From Panaeolus papilionaceus (Eukaryota; Basidiomycota; Agaricomycetes; Agaricales): 64,000 nt of DNA. Every line of letters begins with the position of its first letter. Within the stretch, counting starts at the first letter, position 1. The stretch is from assembly GCA_015501605.1 (NCBI GenBank), contig JADNRZ010000010.1, forward strand, positions 620,001-684,000. Reading direction: 5' to 3'. The translations under genes were made by a program, and so were the position numbers. This document shows, piece by piece, positions 1 to 11,700 of the stretch. The notes below the pieces were generated by a model. That model saw only the letters and a program-made list of their open reading frames with translations, ran no database searches and was not told where the DNA came from.

Positions 1-235
1 GGTCGACCCTGATGTGAATGTTGTGCCCATCGGGGTATACGTCCGTTATGGTTCTGTGTACACATGGGCAAACTGTCCCTACGCCTCAACACTTACTTAG
101 AGCCCAAGAGATGATGGTCTCAAGTTTGAATCCCGTTATCACCCATTTTTCCTTTCTCCTCACATATCGCGCCGGGGTGTCCACTTTACTCGTTCCATCC
201 TCCCTCATCCATCACCGCCTCCTCGTTGATTCCTC

Positions 236-1475
236 ATGTCGCTGAACCCAGCATGGCGCCCCAATTTCACCGAAGCGGAGCTCTTTGAGGAGAGGACATG
301 GCTCCAGGGAGGAATCCTATCCGCTGTAGCTTATGGAATCGTTTTCACTCTCTTCATCCTCAACTTCAGCCTGCTCAAAGATAGGACTATGGCCCCCGGC
401 ACTTTGGAGAGGAAACGGCTGAATGTAGCACTGCTAGGATATGTGTGCATCATGTTCCTTCTCAGCACACTTACCATGGCGTCCCAGGCGCAAATGACGC
501 AGCTGGGCTTTGTGGACAATCGAAATTATCCGGGCGGTCCAGGAGCGTTTCAGAAGGAGATGTTTTCATTGCCTATCAGCAATCTGGGGAATGTTTCTTT
601 TTCAATCATGAATTGGCTCTCTGATTTGGTGCTGGTAAGCCTCTAAATTTATTTTTGCCTTGGTCTCCCGATCAACTCCGTTTTCCTTGTCAGCTATGGA
701 GGTGCACCGTCATCTACAAGGCCTGTAGATTCTCTCTCAAATTCGTGATGTTCATCCCTGTGCTGATGTACATCACATCGTTCGGTTCGTGTGCCTCTGC
801 CGGTGTCGGTGTCGTTCGAAATATTAACCTGTCGTATGAAATAGTCACAGGAATAATCTATCTGTATCAAGTCTCACGTCCCGGGGCGTCTCCATGGGCT
901 ACAGAAATGTTTACCCTCATCTACTCTATCATCAGTCTAGGCCTCAACATCGTTCTCACTATGATGATCGTAGTCCGGCTCTTCATCCACCGACGCCGCG
1001 TCATTAAAGCAATTGGATCCCGGCACGGCGCTCAATACACCGGTATCATCTCCATTCTTGTTGAATCCGCCTTCATATTGGATATCATCGTGCTCCTATT
1101 CATCATCCCGTTCGCCCTCGACAGCCCCCTCGCCAATACCTTTCTATCCACGCTTGTCCAGGTTCAGGTAAGCCCCATCGTGTGCTCTATCAATCTCGGA
1201 CACGGATAAGTTTTTAACAAGGGAATAACTTTGCATTTCAGACTATTGCCTCCTTCATGATTATATTCAGGGTTGCGACTGGGACTGCGTGGGCTTCCAG
1301 CACAGCAAACACTTTGATGACCAACGACATCACAGACAGAGTGCAAGAACTGTCAGTTATTAATTTTCAGCGGCGAGGGCTCGACCATACCACGGCAGTG
1401 GATCTGAGGACGAGTCAAGAAGTGACCCAGCATTCCGAGATGGGGCGAAAAAGTATGAGAGGCGAACCTCTATAG
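236..1475 (+). CDS. Seven-helix integral membrane protein, Agaricomycete family, paralog A
   Basis: Spliced model of 348 aa from exons 236-634, 694-784, 845-1167 and 1242-1475; all junctions are GT...AG and the frame closes. The protein has seven or so hydrophobic segments. It opens with a short extracellular-like N-terminus (WRPNFTEAELFEERTWLQG), and a LWRCTVIYK motif follows the third helix region. The C-terminal tail is polar and probably cytoplasmic. It resembles the uncharacterised seven-transmembrane proteins expanded in mushroom genomes; no function is known to me. The next gene (2203-3468) is a paralog with the same intron positions and an identical 91-nt second exon length. The second intron (785-844, 60 nt) is a multiple of three and contains no stop, so a retained-intron isoform would stay in frame; I accept the intron because the paralog has one at the same place. 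The start at 236 is the ATG that matches the paralog N-terminus. Confidence 0.75.
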
Positions 1476-2202
1476 TTTTCATGACCTCTTCGGCATACAG
1501 AATATAGTGTACTCAATAGATGTCTGCGCCATTCACATTGCATCCTAACCCCTTCGATATGTATGTACATATTTAATCAAGTAGTTGTAGTTTTTCTCAA
1601 AGTTGCTATCCAATACATACCTTGTACGCCGCGTTATACCCAGCTTTTGAAGACATTCCAGACATTCCAGACAGAACGCGCTCGATGTCTATTCTTAGAA
1701 TAAGATAACCCCCGTGGCCCCGACCCTGCACGTAGAGTATGTATTGACTTACGCAATAACCCCCGTTTTCAGCGGGGAAACTGACACAGGTCTACTTGTC
1801 CAACCAGTTAAATGAATAGATTGTAGGAGATGAAACCTTACTGTTTGAATTCTTACCCCAGGGGAAAAAGAGAGGCTCATGTCCCTTTTTGTGGCTTTGC
1901 GGAAGGATACAATATCAAGGAGATTCGAGCGAAATGAACTTCCGACTTGTGTTTTGGTGTAATAGGGCCAATGTATGACGCCGACGTCTATCTGAAAATA
2001 CAATATCCTCGAGAAGAAATGTAAAGTTAAAGCTCGCCTCATGGTCTGCGTCAGCAATCTTCGAGGCAAGGGTAAGGATAAGGATAAATACCTATCTAGA
2101 AGTCCGTTTGACTCCGTCCTCTCGAGTTGCTTCCCTTCCTTGACCCCCTCAGCATATCTCGGACGCCACATTCCTTCAGAGGTCGTCATCCACCGCACGC
2201 TC
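1476..2202. other. Intergenic region between two paralogous membrane-protein genes
   Basis: No gene is supported here. A short direct repeat, GACATTCCAGACATTCCAGA, lies near 1651-1672. An in-frame upstream ATG at 2041 could extend the next gene by 54 codons, but that stretch is pyrimidine-rich and leader-like. It also does not match paralog A, so I treat it as 5' untranslated sequence. Confidence 0.5.
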
Positions 2203-3468
2203 ATGATGACAGAGAACGCTAACTGGCGCCCTGATGTACCATCATCTCAACTGTTCGCGGAACGAACATGGTTGCAAGGATCCATTCTATCAGCGGTCGC
2301 ATATGGCATCAACCTTACATTGTTTACGTTGAACGTTATGTTGCTTATCGGAAAGAGAAACCCAGATGCAGAGCAGGATCGAAGTGTTAAGCCCAGGAAT
2401 AAAACCAAGGGTTACCTCTTGCTGTATGTGGTGGTGATGTTCGTACTGTCGACGTTGACGATGGCGTCACAAGCAAAGATGACAGAGCTCGGGTATGTGG
2501 ACAACAGGAATTTTCCTGGTGGGCCTTCGGAGTATGTGGCACAGATGTTTTCTATCCCGATTAGCAGCATGGGGAACGTCTGCTTCTCTGTCATGAACTG
2601 GTTGTCAGATTGTCTCTTGGTGCGTTCAGTTCATGTGCGATCCATGAAAGTATGACCGTACTCATGAGACACGAAAATTTCTTTAGCTTTGGAGGTGCTT
2701 CGTGATTTATCGTACGGGAAGCAGGTCAATTTGGCTTGTTATGCTCGTACCATTTTCAACTTTGATAGCTTGCATAGGTAAGAACCCCTCGCTTCTGCTT
2801 AAACATAGTCATTGACCAGCGCGATTTCGTCATAGTGGCTGGTTCGTATTACCTCTCTCGGGTATCTCGCCCATCCATTTCGCCTTGGGACGTCAAGATT
2901 CCAACGGTAATCTATGGGATAATCAGCATATCACTAAATATCATGCTCACCTCCATGATCGCGATACGACTCTACTTGCACCAGCGTGCCCTGAGACGCG
3001 TCCTTGGCCCCAGGCATATGTCAAACTATGTCTTGTCCGTAATCGCGATGTTGGTGGAATCGGCATTTCTATTGGATGTCTTCGCCATCTTCTTTCTGAT
3101 CCCGTTCGTAATGCAAAATCAAGTGGCAAATGTTCCGTTGGGAATTATGGTACAGATCCAGGTATGTAGAAAACCGCGTTTCTAGACGTTGTGAATGCCG
3201 CTGATGTGGTTACACGTATTCATAGACAACCGCATCATTCTTGATCATCTTCCGAGTAGCTCAAGGTACTGCCTGGAGAGAGCGTTCTGTGGGAGAGACA
3301 GAAAGAGCGTCCAAACGATTCTCAATGATACGGTTTGTGGAACCTTCAACACAGACAACGCTGGCTCCTCTTGACGGTCAACCCGACACGCTCTCAAGAC
3401 CTGATCCTGAAACCTTCAAAACGAGTTGGACACTGACCGAAATAACAGATACGAATGACTCTGTATGA
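2203..3468 (+). CDS. Seven-helix integral membrane protein, Agaricomycete family, paralog B
   Basis: Spliced model of 358 aa from exons 2203-2619, 2687-2777, 2836-3161 and 3226-3468. It aligns by eye with the upstream paralog along its whole length: ERTWLQGSILSAVAYGI at the N-terminus, FVLSTLTMASQAKMTELGY in the second helix region, LWRCFVIYR in the middle, and FLIIFRVAQGTAW at the last helix. The polar C-terminal tail differs. Seven hydrophobic segments are visible, with no signal peptide cleavage site that I trust. Exon sizes and phases match paralog A (second exon 91 nt in both), which indicates tandem duplication. Two adjacent ATGs (2203, 2206) could start translation. Function is unknown; a receptor-like membrane role is only a guess from topology. 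Confidence 0.75.
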
Positions 3469-3556
3469 TACTGATATGATATCAATGAAAACAAAGACCT
3501 TGACTTCATTCTAAATCATAAAGATCACCTAACTGAATGAATCGGTTAGATATCAA

Positions 3557-6145
3557 TCAAACGGCCGAGTCAAAACCTGAGACGTACCCATTCTTCTCCC
3601 GCAGCCGGCGAATGCGATCAACATACGCGTCAATCCCTTTCTCCCATCTCTTCAACTCTCCTTTCTTCGTAACAGAATACAACACACCCTTCTCCTCTCC
3701 ATTCTGGCTACTTCCGTCATCGTCGTCATCATCATCGCCACCCTCGACAACCTGTTTCAAGAACCACATATCGTGGCTAACCACGACCACCGCCCCTTCA
3801 AATGCACACAACGCCTCAACTAAAGACTCCACCGTTCCCATATCAAGATGGTTCGTGATTTCATCAAGCAGGAGGACGTGGGGTCTGTGGAATGTCACCA
3901 AAGCCAGAGCAACTCGGTTCCGTTGCCCTCCACTCAAAGTCCGGATAGGACGCGTAACAGCGTCGTTCGCTATCCCGCAGCTCCCAAAATGGGACCTTGC
4001 TTCGGCCTCGGACAGAGAAACAGGCCCATCAATCTCTGAGTGGTTCAAACTGGCGAAGATCGCTGCGAGTTGTTGAAGAGGTGTGAGTGAGAGCGAGAGC
4101 TGGTCAACCGTGTGTTGTGAGAAGTAACCAATGCGTAGTCGGTGGTGTTTTTTTACTTCTCCCTTGGTGGGAGTGAGCACACCCGCGAGCAGATTCATGA
4201 GCGTGGATTTCCCGCAACCGTTGGGACCCAAGAAGCCGATGCGAGCCTGGGGACCGATGTCAAGGGAAACATTGTTGATGACCATTGGTGGTAATACGCG
4301 AGTTTTCGTTTTACTTTCATACCGGAAAGAAACATCCGAGAGTTGGAGGAAAGAACTACCAGGAAAGTTGAATTCTTCAGGAGGAGGAAGCAGTATGGGC
4401 ATGGTTTTGACACCTTGTTCCACGGTGACCTCTGCCCTGTATCCGTGATAACTTCGCTTGTAACGTTTACCGTCCTCAAGGCGTTCCATTCCCATCCTTT
4501 CAAGTTTCTGGAGAAATGTCAATTATTTTTTCACAATAATTAAAAGAGAACTACAACGTTACCTTCCTGCGAGAAGCGACTTGACCTAGACGCTTGTCGT
4601 CCCCACTGGATTTAGCGTGCTGCACGTTACGTTGCATACTCGCAGCAATTTGTTTGCGACGTTTATCTTCCAACTGACGGTACAAATGTCAGATATATTC
4701 ACTGGAACAGATGGGACTGAGGGTTACCTCCTTTAGACGCGTCTTTCTCTTCCTTTGCTCCTCAGTGTTTCGCTCCCAGTCGTCGTAGTTTCCAGGATGA
4801 TAAACGAGCTTCTTGTCGCGAAAGATTATCGTCTCATCGGTGACAGCGTCCAGGAAATTGCGGTCATGGGAGACGATGACAACGGTCTGGCCTTGTTCGT
4901 CCGATGTGGTGAGGAGATAATTCTCCAGCCATAAAATGGCGGGTAGGTCCAAGTGGTTAGCTGAAGAAAATACAGCATTAAGAGTGCACAAAAGGTTAGA
5001 AAAGAAGCGAGACTTACTTGGTTCGTCCAATAATAGGATATCAGGTTTGATGAACAGGGCTTTTCCAAGCATTACTCGCATCCGCCATCCACCACTCAAA
5101 TTGGCGACCTCTTTTCCATCTTCCGTTACTTCCTCATCCTTGAACCCCAAACCACGCAAAATCGCCCTGGCCCTGGCCTCCCCGCCGTCAACATCGATAC
5201 TTTCGTACGCGCTGAAAACTTCGGTCGTGATCTTGTGAATAACATCAGGCGTAATGTGCTTCTGCAGATCGACAGCTTGAGCCTTGACGTCGGCAAGAGC
5301 TTGTTCTGCAGCAAGAAGGTCTTGTCGTGCAGTATGACCACGTTGGCCCGAACGTTTGGTAGCGATCTTTTGAGCCAAGTCGAGATGAGCCTCTGCCCTG
5401 TCCACGAGAATGTCATGGACAGTCTGAGCCACGTCATCGTGCCCGGAAGAGTGACCTTGAAGAGCTACAGAAATCTTGAGTATACAACGGGGAGGGCCAA
5501 TATGCGTCATATGCTGACTGACCTTTGGCTTCGCGAATAATTCGTGTCCTCTCGCTGTCAGCGTTTAGCACTTCGTCCAAGATCGTGCGTCCAGGAACCG
5601 GTTCCTCAAGCTGAGCAATATGCAGAATTCTGACGTTCTGCGGAAGTCCAACAAGAATATTGTCTCCAAGGACGGACATAAGGACTGAGAAATAGTGAAC
5701 CCGTCAGTTGTCAATACTAAAGCTCGTCATCAAGCAAACATACCTGATTTCCCAACGCCGTTCTGTCCAACCATACCATAGCGCATCCCTGGTTTCAAAC
5801 GAAGATGTGCGTCAACAAGAAGTTCTCTGTCATTTACAGAGACATTGACGTCCTTCAAGTCGATGTCGGTGCTGTTAGCGTCAAAAGTCTCCCGATGAAA
5901 ACGACTTTGTTGTGAGTACGCTACAATGTCGACCTGATGAACCACGGCATCTGAATCCTGTGGTGGATCAGTAGAGCCACTACTAGCTGCAGCAGGAGTC
6001 TGTTTCTTCAATTTGGATTTACCAGCTCGGGTGCTGGAGGTCTGTAGATCATATGGGCATCAGACAGCGATCATTGTATGATACAATGAAAACACACCTT
6101 AGACGACTCGTTCAACTTCAGCGATTTGATATCCAGCGAGTCCAT
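3557..6145 (-). CDS. ABCF-type ATPase (soluble twin-ABC protein, Arb1/Gcn20-like)
   Basis: Spliced model of 749 aa in seven exons (6098-6145, 5744-6041, 5523-5684, 5018-5464, 4728-4960, 4563-4673, 3557-4507), all in frame. ABC domain 1 has Walker A GQNGVGKS, signature LSGGW and Walker B ILLLDEP followed by TNHLD. A charged, Lys/Arg-rich ABCF linker follows ([10 protein letters not shown], then an [11 protein letters not shown] region). ABC domain 2 has GPNGCGKST, signature [12 protein letters not shown] and [12 protein letters not shown]. There are no membrane segments, so it belongs to the ABCF class, which acts on ribosomes or translation rather than in transport. In domain 2 the usual DEPTNHLD reads DEITNHLD. 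An Asp-rich insertion (seven D in a row) lies close to the C-terminus. The N-terminus is a short Ser/Lys-rich tail. The family assignment is firm; which ABCF subfamily it belongs to is not. Confidence 0.9.
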
Positions 6146-8716
6146 TTTATCGATAGGTGTCAAGAACGAAAGCTGATATGTGATTGTGAAAATGTCATTC
6201 CATCACGTCCAGTCCCTTAAAAGTAAGTCCCAGCTGACTCGCATCGTTAAATTTTGTCGGAACCGCAAGCGGTGGAGGTGGAACACATTTAAATTTGGAA
6301 CGCCACCATGATTCTTGCAAGCGATATGTCAGTATAACGAGTCAATAATTTATTTGCAAGGTGCAAAAACGATGGCTAACAGTGCATTCAAGTTGTGGAG
6401 GAGGGACAGTCTCAAGGCAGTTCAACACGGGAATGCCGGGGCTGACTTGGAGATTCAAAATTGTCCCACAGCGCCAACCCATTCATTTAGCCCCTATTTC
6501 GCAGGTTCACACCAGTGAAGCATGCGCATCAGGATGTAATGAGTCAAAACATTATAGACTAATTCTGGCCGTCTGCATGAGAAGATTTATCAATTGTGCG
6601 ATGCTCCGTTGGCGGAACTATAGGGTTGTCAAGTAAATGACCAAGGTTTCTGCTGACCAGAATCTCCCTTATCGTTCTTACGCGACGTCGTCGCCGTAAA
6701 ACTAAAAGAAACACAACGAGCGCCACCCACATTACTGCCCAACTCAAACCTCCTCCAATTATTGTGCCAACGGCTTGATTCGTTTTCGACTGGATGCCAA
6801 CGAATGCAAACTTCTTGGCGAAAGGTTATAAATGCAACTCCGATAGAATCGCCAATCCAGTGACAAATTGGAGTAATCAGTGAGATGACGACCGGCGGAG
6901 GTTTATCGGCTTTTGAATGAATCATTTTGTGGAGACGACTCGAGTGTGATTCCTTCATTTCTATAGCACCAACCATTGATCCTTCAAAGAAGCAGATGAG
7001 GTACCATGCATAGCACAGGATGAAATTGAGTATTGAATAGTTAATTGAATTAACTGTGGTGATATCGACACTGTCGTGATCAGGACTTGAACATCTCCAA
7101 GTTCCTCTGTTCCTTCACCGCCTTCTCGCGCAAAGGTCTATCGAACTCATTGAAGTTGTGCTAGCATATCTGGAAACGGACGTGAGTAAGTGTTATTTAA
7201 TTCTGAATTTGGTAGAAACGGCCAGCCACACCGCAAGAATTCTGGTAATTATTCTTCTCTTCCTTTAAATCCCAATCTAATCTCAAATCTCGAGGTTGAA
7301 CCATAACTGCGTCCAAATACTTTATATGTTCATCTCCCCCACCTTCTACTGTAGCACAAGCTGCAGTAGTTGCTGAGCTGTCAGCAGAGGCGCAAGGGAC
7401 TCCGGTACTGGGCAAGTTTAGAGTACTTACTTCGATCAGATAGCCGTTATCATCACCGCCAGAGATAAAATTATCTCTGGCGCAAGTCGAATCAGAATCT
7501 TCTCTGTTGCAGCATAGTAAAAGGCAAATTGCTCGAATTGGGTTCGATTGAGCATTTTCAAGTCGAAATGATGTTCACCACTCTGGGTGATTATATCGAA
7601 AGCGTGCGACGTCATGCCGTCGTCGAAGAGCCATTCGCCGATGAGCTGTACAGTCCTCCGGGGGATAGGGGGGACGAACGGAACTAAAGAAGTAATGACT
7701 CGTAGACGGTGAACCCAACGCGCCTCAAGGTAATTTGCTCCAGGTTTGGGAGAAGTGAATGATAGATGAGATGATGGAGGACCTTGTAGTATAATATTGC
7801 GAAGGCGATATGACTATCCTCAAACGTGGGGTCGGGACGATGATGTTCGATGTGGAGGTTGAGCTTGCAACACAAGAGCCGTGGATTGAACGCCTTTAAT
7901 CCTGCGGAGACTTCTTTGCCGATAGAAATCTCGTTAATTGCGGATAGCCGGTGCTAAGCTTTGCTTGTATAGTTCCAGGACTTACTAGTTCTGCACGCCC
8001 TAATCTGTTCATCGGCTGTGTCCAGGATTTCGACCGTTGAAGTTGATGAAATGGAGATTAAGCTCAGTATCCGGGAAATCAGGTGGATCGTATAGTTTCT
8101 TATCAAATGGGATTGGACTTATAAATTCTCTTAACTCGTCGAAGGGCACAGAATTTTGCAGTGACTTGCACCCGCTCAAGAGCGAAATATAGTGAGACAT
8201 CATACGTGAAAGAATGAGATTAGTCGCACAGAAAGGAGGGCAAAATACACACTGACAATTCAATCAAATACCCAGGACACTGGTAGCCTGGCTGTACATT
8301 CAGATTTAAGATCAATAAATAACTCTTCTGCATCGACAATTTGGAATCCATAGATAGAAGTGCCAGTGTATCTAAGTGACAACCACAAACGGGGCTCTCG
8401 AACCAAACTCCCACGGTCGCCCAGGTTTGGAGACCAAAAACGGCAGAGGCTGGGTTCACCGAGACTCACTCAGCTCACTCTGACCGCAACACCTCTATTC
8501 AATTGAAACCCTGCTTGCATTACTTTGGATCTTTCATTGAACACGACTTATCAAGGCTCTAACATGCAAACTGAATCGAGAGTGGTGGCCTTTCTGCGCC
8601 TGGCACAGGTTCCAGGCGCACTGGTGGAAGCGCTGGTTATCAAGGGCTGCTAGAAGATACTTCAAGTTGAGTTACACTACCGAACAGTGAAGCAAAAAAC
8701 TACACTCTACTGTATC
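6146..8716. other. 2.6-kb region without a confident gene; carries decayed coding traces on the minus strand
   Basis: The stretch separates the divergent ABCF gene and the giant metallo-beta-lactamase gene, so both promoters must lie at its ends. Between about 6559 and 8470 the minus strand shows several short open segments described in a separate entry. I see no repeat element or RNA gene. Confidence 0.5.
6559..8469 (-). pseudogene. Possible single-pass membrane protein gene, degraded or not resolved
   Basis: The 3' end is the best part. A segment ending at 6559 reads a strongly hydrophobic helix (VMWVALVVFLLVL) followed at once by RRRRRVRTIREIL and a polar tail, the pattern of a type I membrane protein with a cytoplasmic tail. 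It is preceded by a Gly-rich stretch. Upstream open segments at 7197-7415, 7450-7660, 7684-7875, 8009-8263 and 8260-8469 could be exons of an extracellular beta-rich domain. One reads RYTGTSIYGFQI, which recalls the repeated ectodomains found in front of such helices in mushroom proteins. I could not join these pieces with consistent phases, and several candidate joins shift frame. It may be a real multi-exon gene that I failed to solve, or a pseudogene. Confidence 0.3.
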
Positions 8717-11700
8717 ATGGCTCAGAAACATGCAGTTATACATGTTGTGAGTAGTACCATGTTGGCCATTGGTGCGAATCTCATGGACCATATCTATCTA
8801 GGTACAAGCCAGCTATGGCGACGCAATGCTTTTTGAGTTTTCGCCTGACAAAAACAAGACCGCAAATGTGAGGCTCACTCTCAAAGGCATTACAATTTTA
8901 ATTAATTCATCATATCTATCCATGTACTCTCAGACATCTATGCTGGTCGATGGGGGTCCCGCAAGTAACAAGCGGTTCTATGCTCCCCCTGCAGTTGGAC
9001 GACCAAAGCACAACCTATTTTATTTGCTAAACCATCTTTCTGAATCTCAAGATCCACTTCACAAGCTCACCAGTATCGATACCCTGGTATTGACACACGA
9101 TGATGAGGATCATAAACAAGGTGACAACCTCATGCATACCTCGTTATTCTCTATATTCATATTTCTATAGGAATTCAAGCACTCTTCGCCTCACTGTAAG
9201 CACCGATAATTGGCTGCTTTGAACGTTATTTATCATCTTTTGTATTAGGCTTCGAAATAAAACTAAGGGGAAAAAGGACGATTTCAACTGCTGGGAACAA
9301 GGCGATGAGGAAATGCTCAAAAATAATGCCCCCATACTTCACATTTGGTATAACAGGTACGTTGCAATCACGCCCCTCAGAGATTAGCTGTACTGATTTT
9401 ATTTCCAGCTTGCGTAATGTTGGCCGTGCTCAGGTAACGCACCAAAGTCATATGCGAACATAAGCGCTCACTTGGAATTTTAGAAAAGTGCCACAAAATC
9501 CGACAACTGGTTCGACCTCCAGTTGATAAATTACGCTTCTCGTGTTACAAACCCTTGTAAATTCAATGACGACCTCAAAGTCAATCCGCCAGGTACAAAT
9601 ATTAATGTTACGCTCGCTATGACCGAGGCTGTCTCGAAATCCGGCCAGCCAGTGGAGAAAGATCAATTCACCTTCATCTTTTTCGGGCCTGATTCGAAAA
9701 TCATGATGAATCCGAGGCTCTTAACGGTACTCGGTCTGGTTGGTTCGCTGAAGGTGCCTTCATACGCTTTCACACAACAGTACGTCCTAACCACTGGCTG
9801 AGAATCGAGAAATCTGACGTTGGATTGAATATTAGGATGGTTCAAAGGACTCGCAAGCTATGTGACAAGACATTAAATATGCTCGAAAGTTTGTCGGCGA
9901 CCCGCGATCTCGATGAAGAAATCGACCATTCATTGAAAAATCAATCCTCAATTGCCTTCGCCGCGGAAGATGGAAATACCAAAATTCTTCTTCTTGGTGA
10001 TGGCGTTGCGCAAATGTTTTTGAACAGATATGAAAAGAACAACTGCGTGAAGTTTGATCCATATACGATCATGAAGGTATAGTTATTATTACATCTTGCT
10101 CCTTCAAACACTCACAGGCTTAAAGATTATGCATCACGGAAGTTACCATAATAACTTCTGGAGCAGGACGCCTAAACGGAAGGCGGAGGAGAAGCTCATC
10201 CCTGCAATTTCGAATTCTGGGATGGACCCATTCTTGAGATGTGTAACTTTCTTCTTCGCCAAGTACGTTCTCAGACCTTCATAAAATATCCATTCTTAAT
10301 ATTAAGTCATCCTATAGAGTCCCTGCAAGGAAATATATTGTCAGTCGTTCAATTAGCACCTGTTCCAAGGGCTTCTTAGTTCTGCGCTCGCCGCTGACAC
10401 ATTTTTAGATTTCTGCATCTTCGTTGGACATGCACCCAAACCCTCACATCTCCACTTTGATTGGGATCGTTTTAGCGGCTCAAGAGAACAACACAGATGT
10501 AGATATCTATCTAACAAACCCGCTTTCACCATGGGTTGTGAAAGAATTTGGGGCATATTTCGCACCAGCCAACGGCATACCCAAAACCACCTTCTGGCTG
10601 CTTGCAGACAAATCGCATTATGGGAGCATTGCAGTCTACAACCATGAAAACGACAGTACCGACTGGGTCAAGACAGAGGTCAAAGATATGTGGTCGAAAT
10701 ACCCTGAACTCCTCCTGAAGAAAAACCCAACCCTCGCAACACTTAAAGTAGCAGCCCTACAGCGCCCCAGAAAGAGGCCAAGGCGTTCCCTTTCCCGTAG
10801 AGCCTTCTTAGAGACGTCTGCTAATACCATCCCAACGTTCATCTCGATTAGGCCGCAGCCCATTGTTAGGGCTGAGCCTCGGTCCCCTGGCTCGCGACAG
10901 ATTTTTTCGTCTCTCACCGGAACTTCAGCTTATATGGATCACTCAGAACTATCCGCTTATGAGGTACGTTTATCACCAACCGTTAGCAAAACCTTCTCTT
11001 TACTAATGACACTACATAGTGGGATGACACGATCACTCTACCCGATTTCGAAAGTACACTTGAGTACCTTATCGACCACGGTAGCATCGACAGCAGCAAG
11101 TCCGCAACGATTGCAAGGGAGCTAGCGCACGGGGATGACTTCACACTTGGCGCCCTTACGTTGTTCTTTATGGGAACGAAGGAGTCCGAGAAGCTGCTCG
11201 CTTCTCTCCCATGCAACTTGGATAATACTCCAGAGTATCTCAACGATCCCAATTCGCCTTACTTTTGGGTTGCTACTGATTTTTCTGCCAAGATTGTCGA
11301 CTCAAGTAGGTGTGTACCCTTATTCTCAATTACTCTAGCAAAAGGGTGTTTACTAACGAGAGTCAATAGAAGTGACCTTGCTGGGTGGCGTGGTCTATAT
11401 TCTATTACCTTCAATGCTAAACCTCTCAATCCGAATGTCACCTGGACACTGCCATTGAACGACGGCAAAGCCACTCACCACTTTACTGTGGACGGAGGCC
11501 TCAATTTCGTTATCCTGTGGCCGCGCTACGTCAAGGGGATATCATCTGTGGCGTTCAAGGGAGAGTTCTTGACGACTTCGAAGTCTTACCATGTACGTTG
11601 ATGCGCTTCATTTACCTTTGAAATGTCCTCGTTGCTCAATGTCCTCAGGCAATTGGAGAACTCATAGTAATGTCGGACCAGAATCCCAAGTACAGAATGA

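Noticed and set aside
18..245. 75-codon open frame just before the first gene
   Set aside because: It overlaps the leader and start codon of the membrane-protein gene and resembles no protein; treated as chance.
2041..2202. Upstream in-frame ATG that would lengthen paralog B
   Set aside because: The extra residues are leader-like and have no match in the neighbouring paralog.
3537..4076. Long plus-strand frame opposite the ABCF gene
   Set aside because: Shadow of the well-supported minus-strand ABC domain; its Ser-rich content comes from the opposite strand.
8717..10963. Idea that the metallo-beta-lactamase head is a separate short gene
   Set aside because: Exon phases run through the basic linker into the next exons without a stop, and there is no start or promoter-like gap between them.
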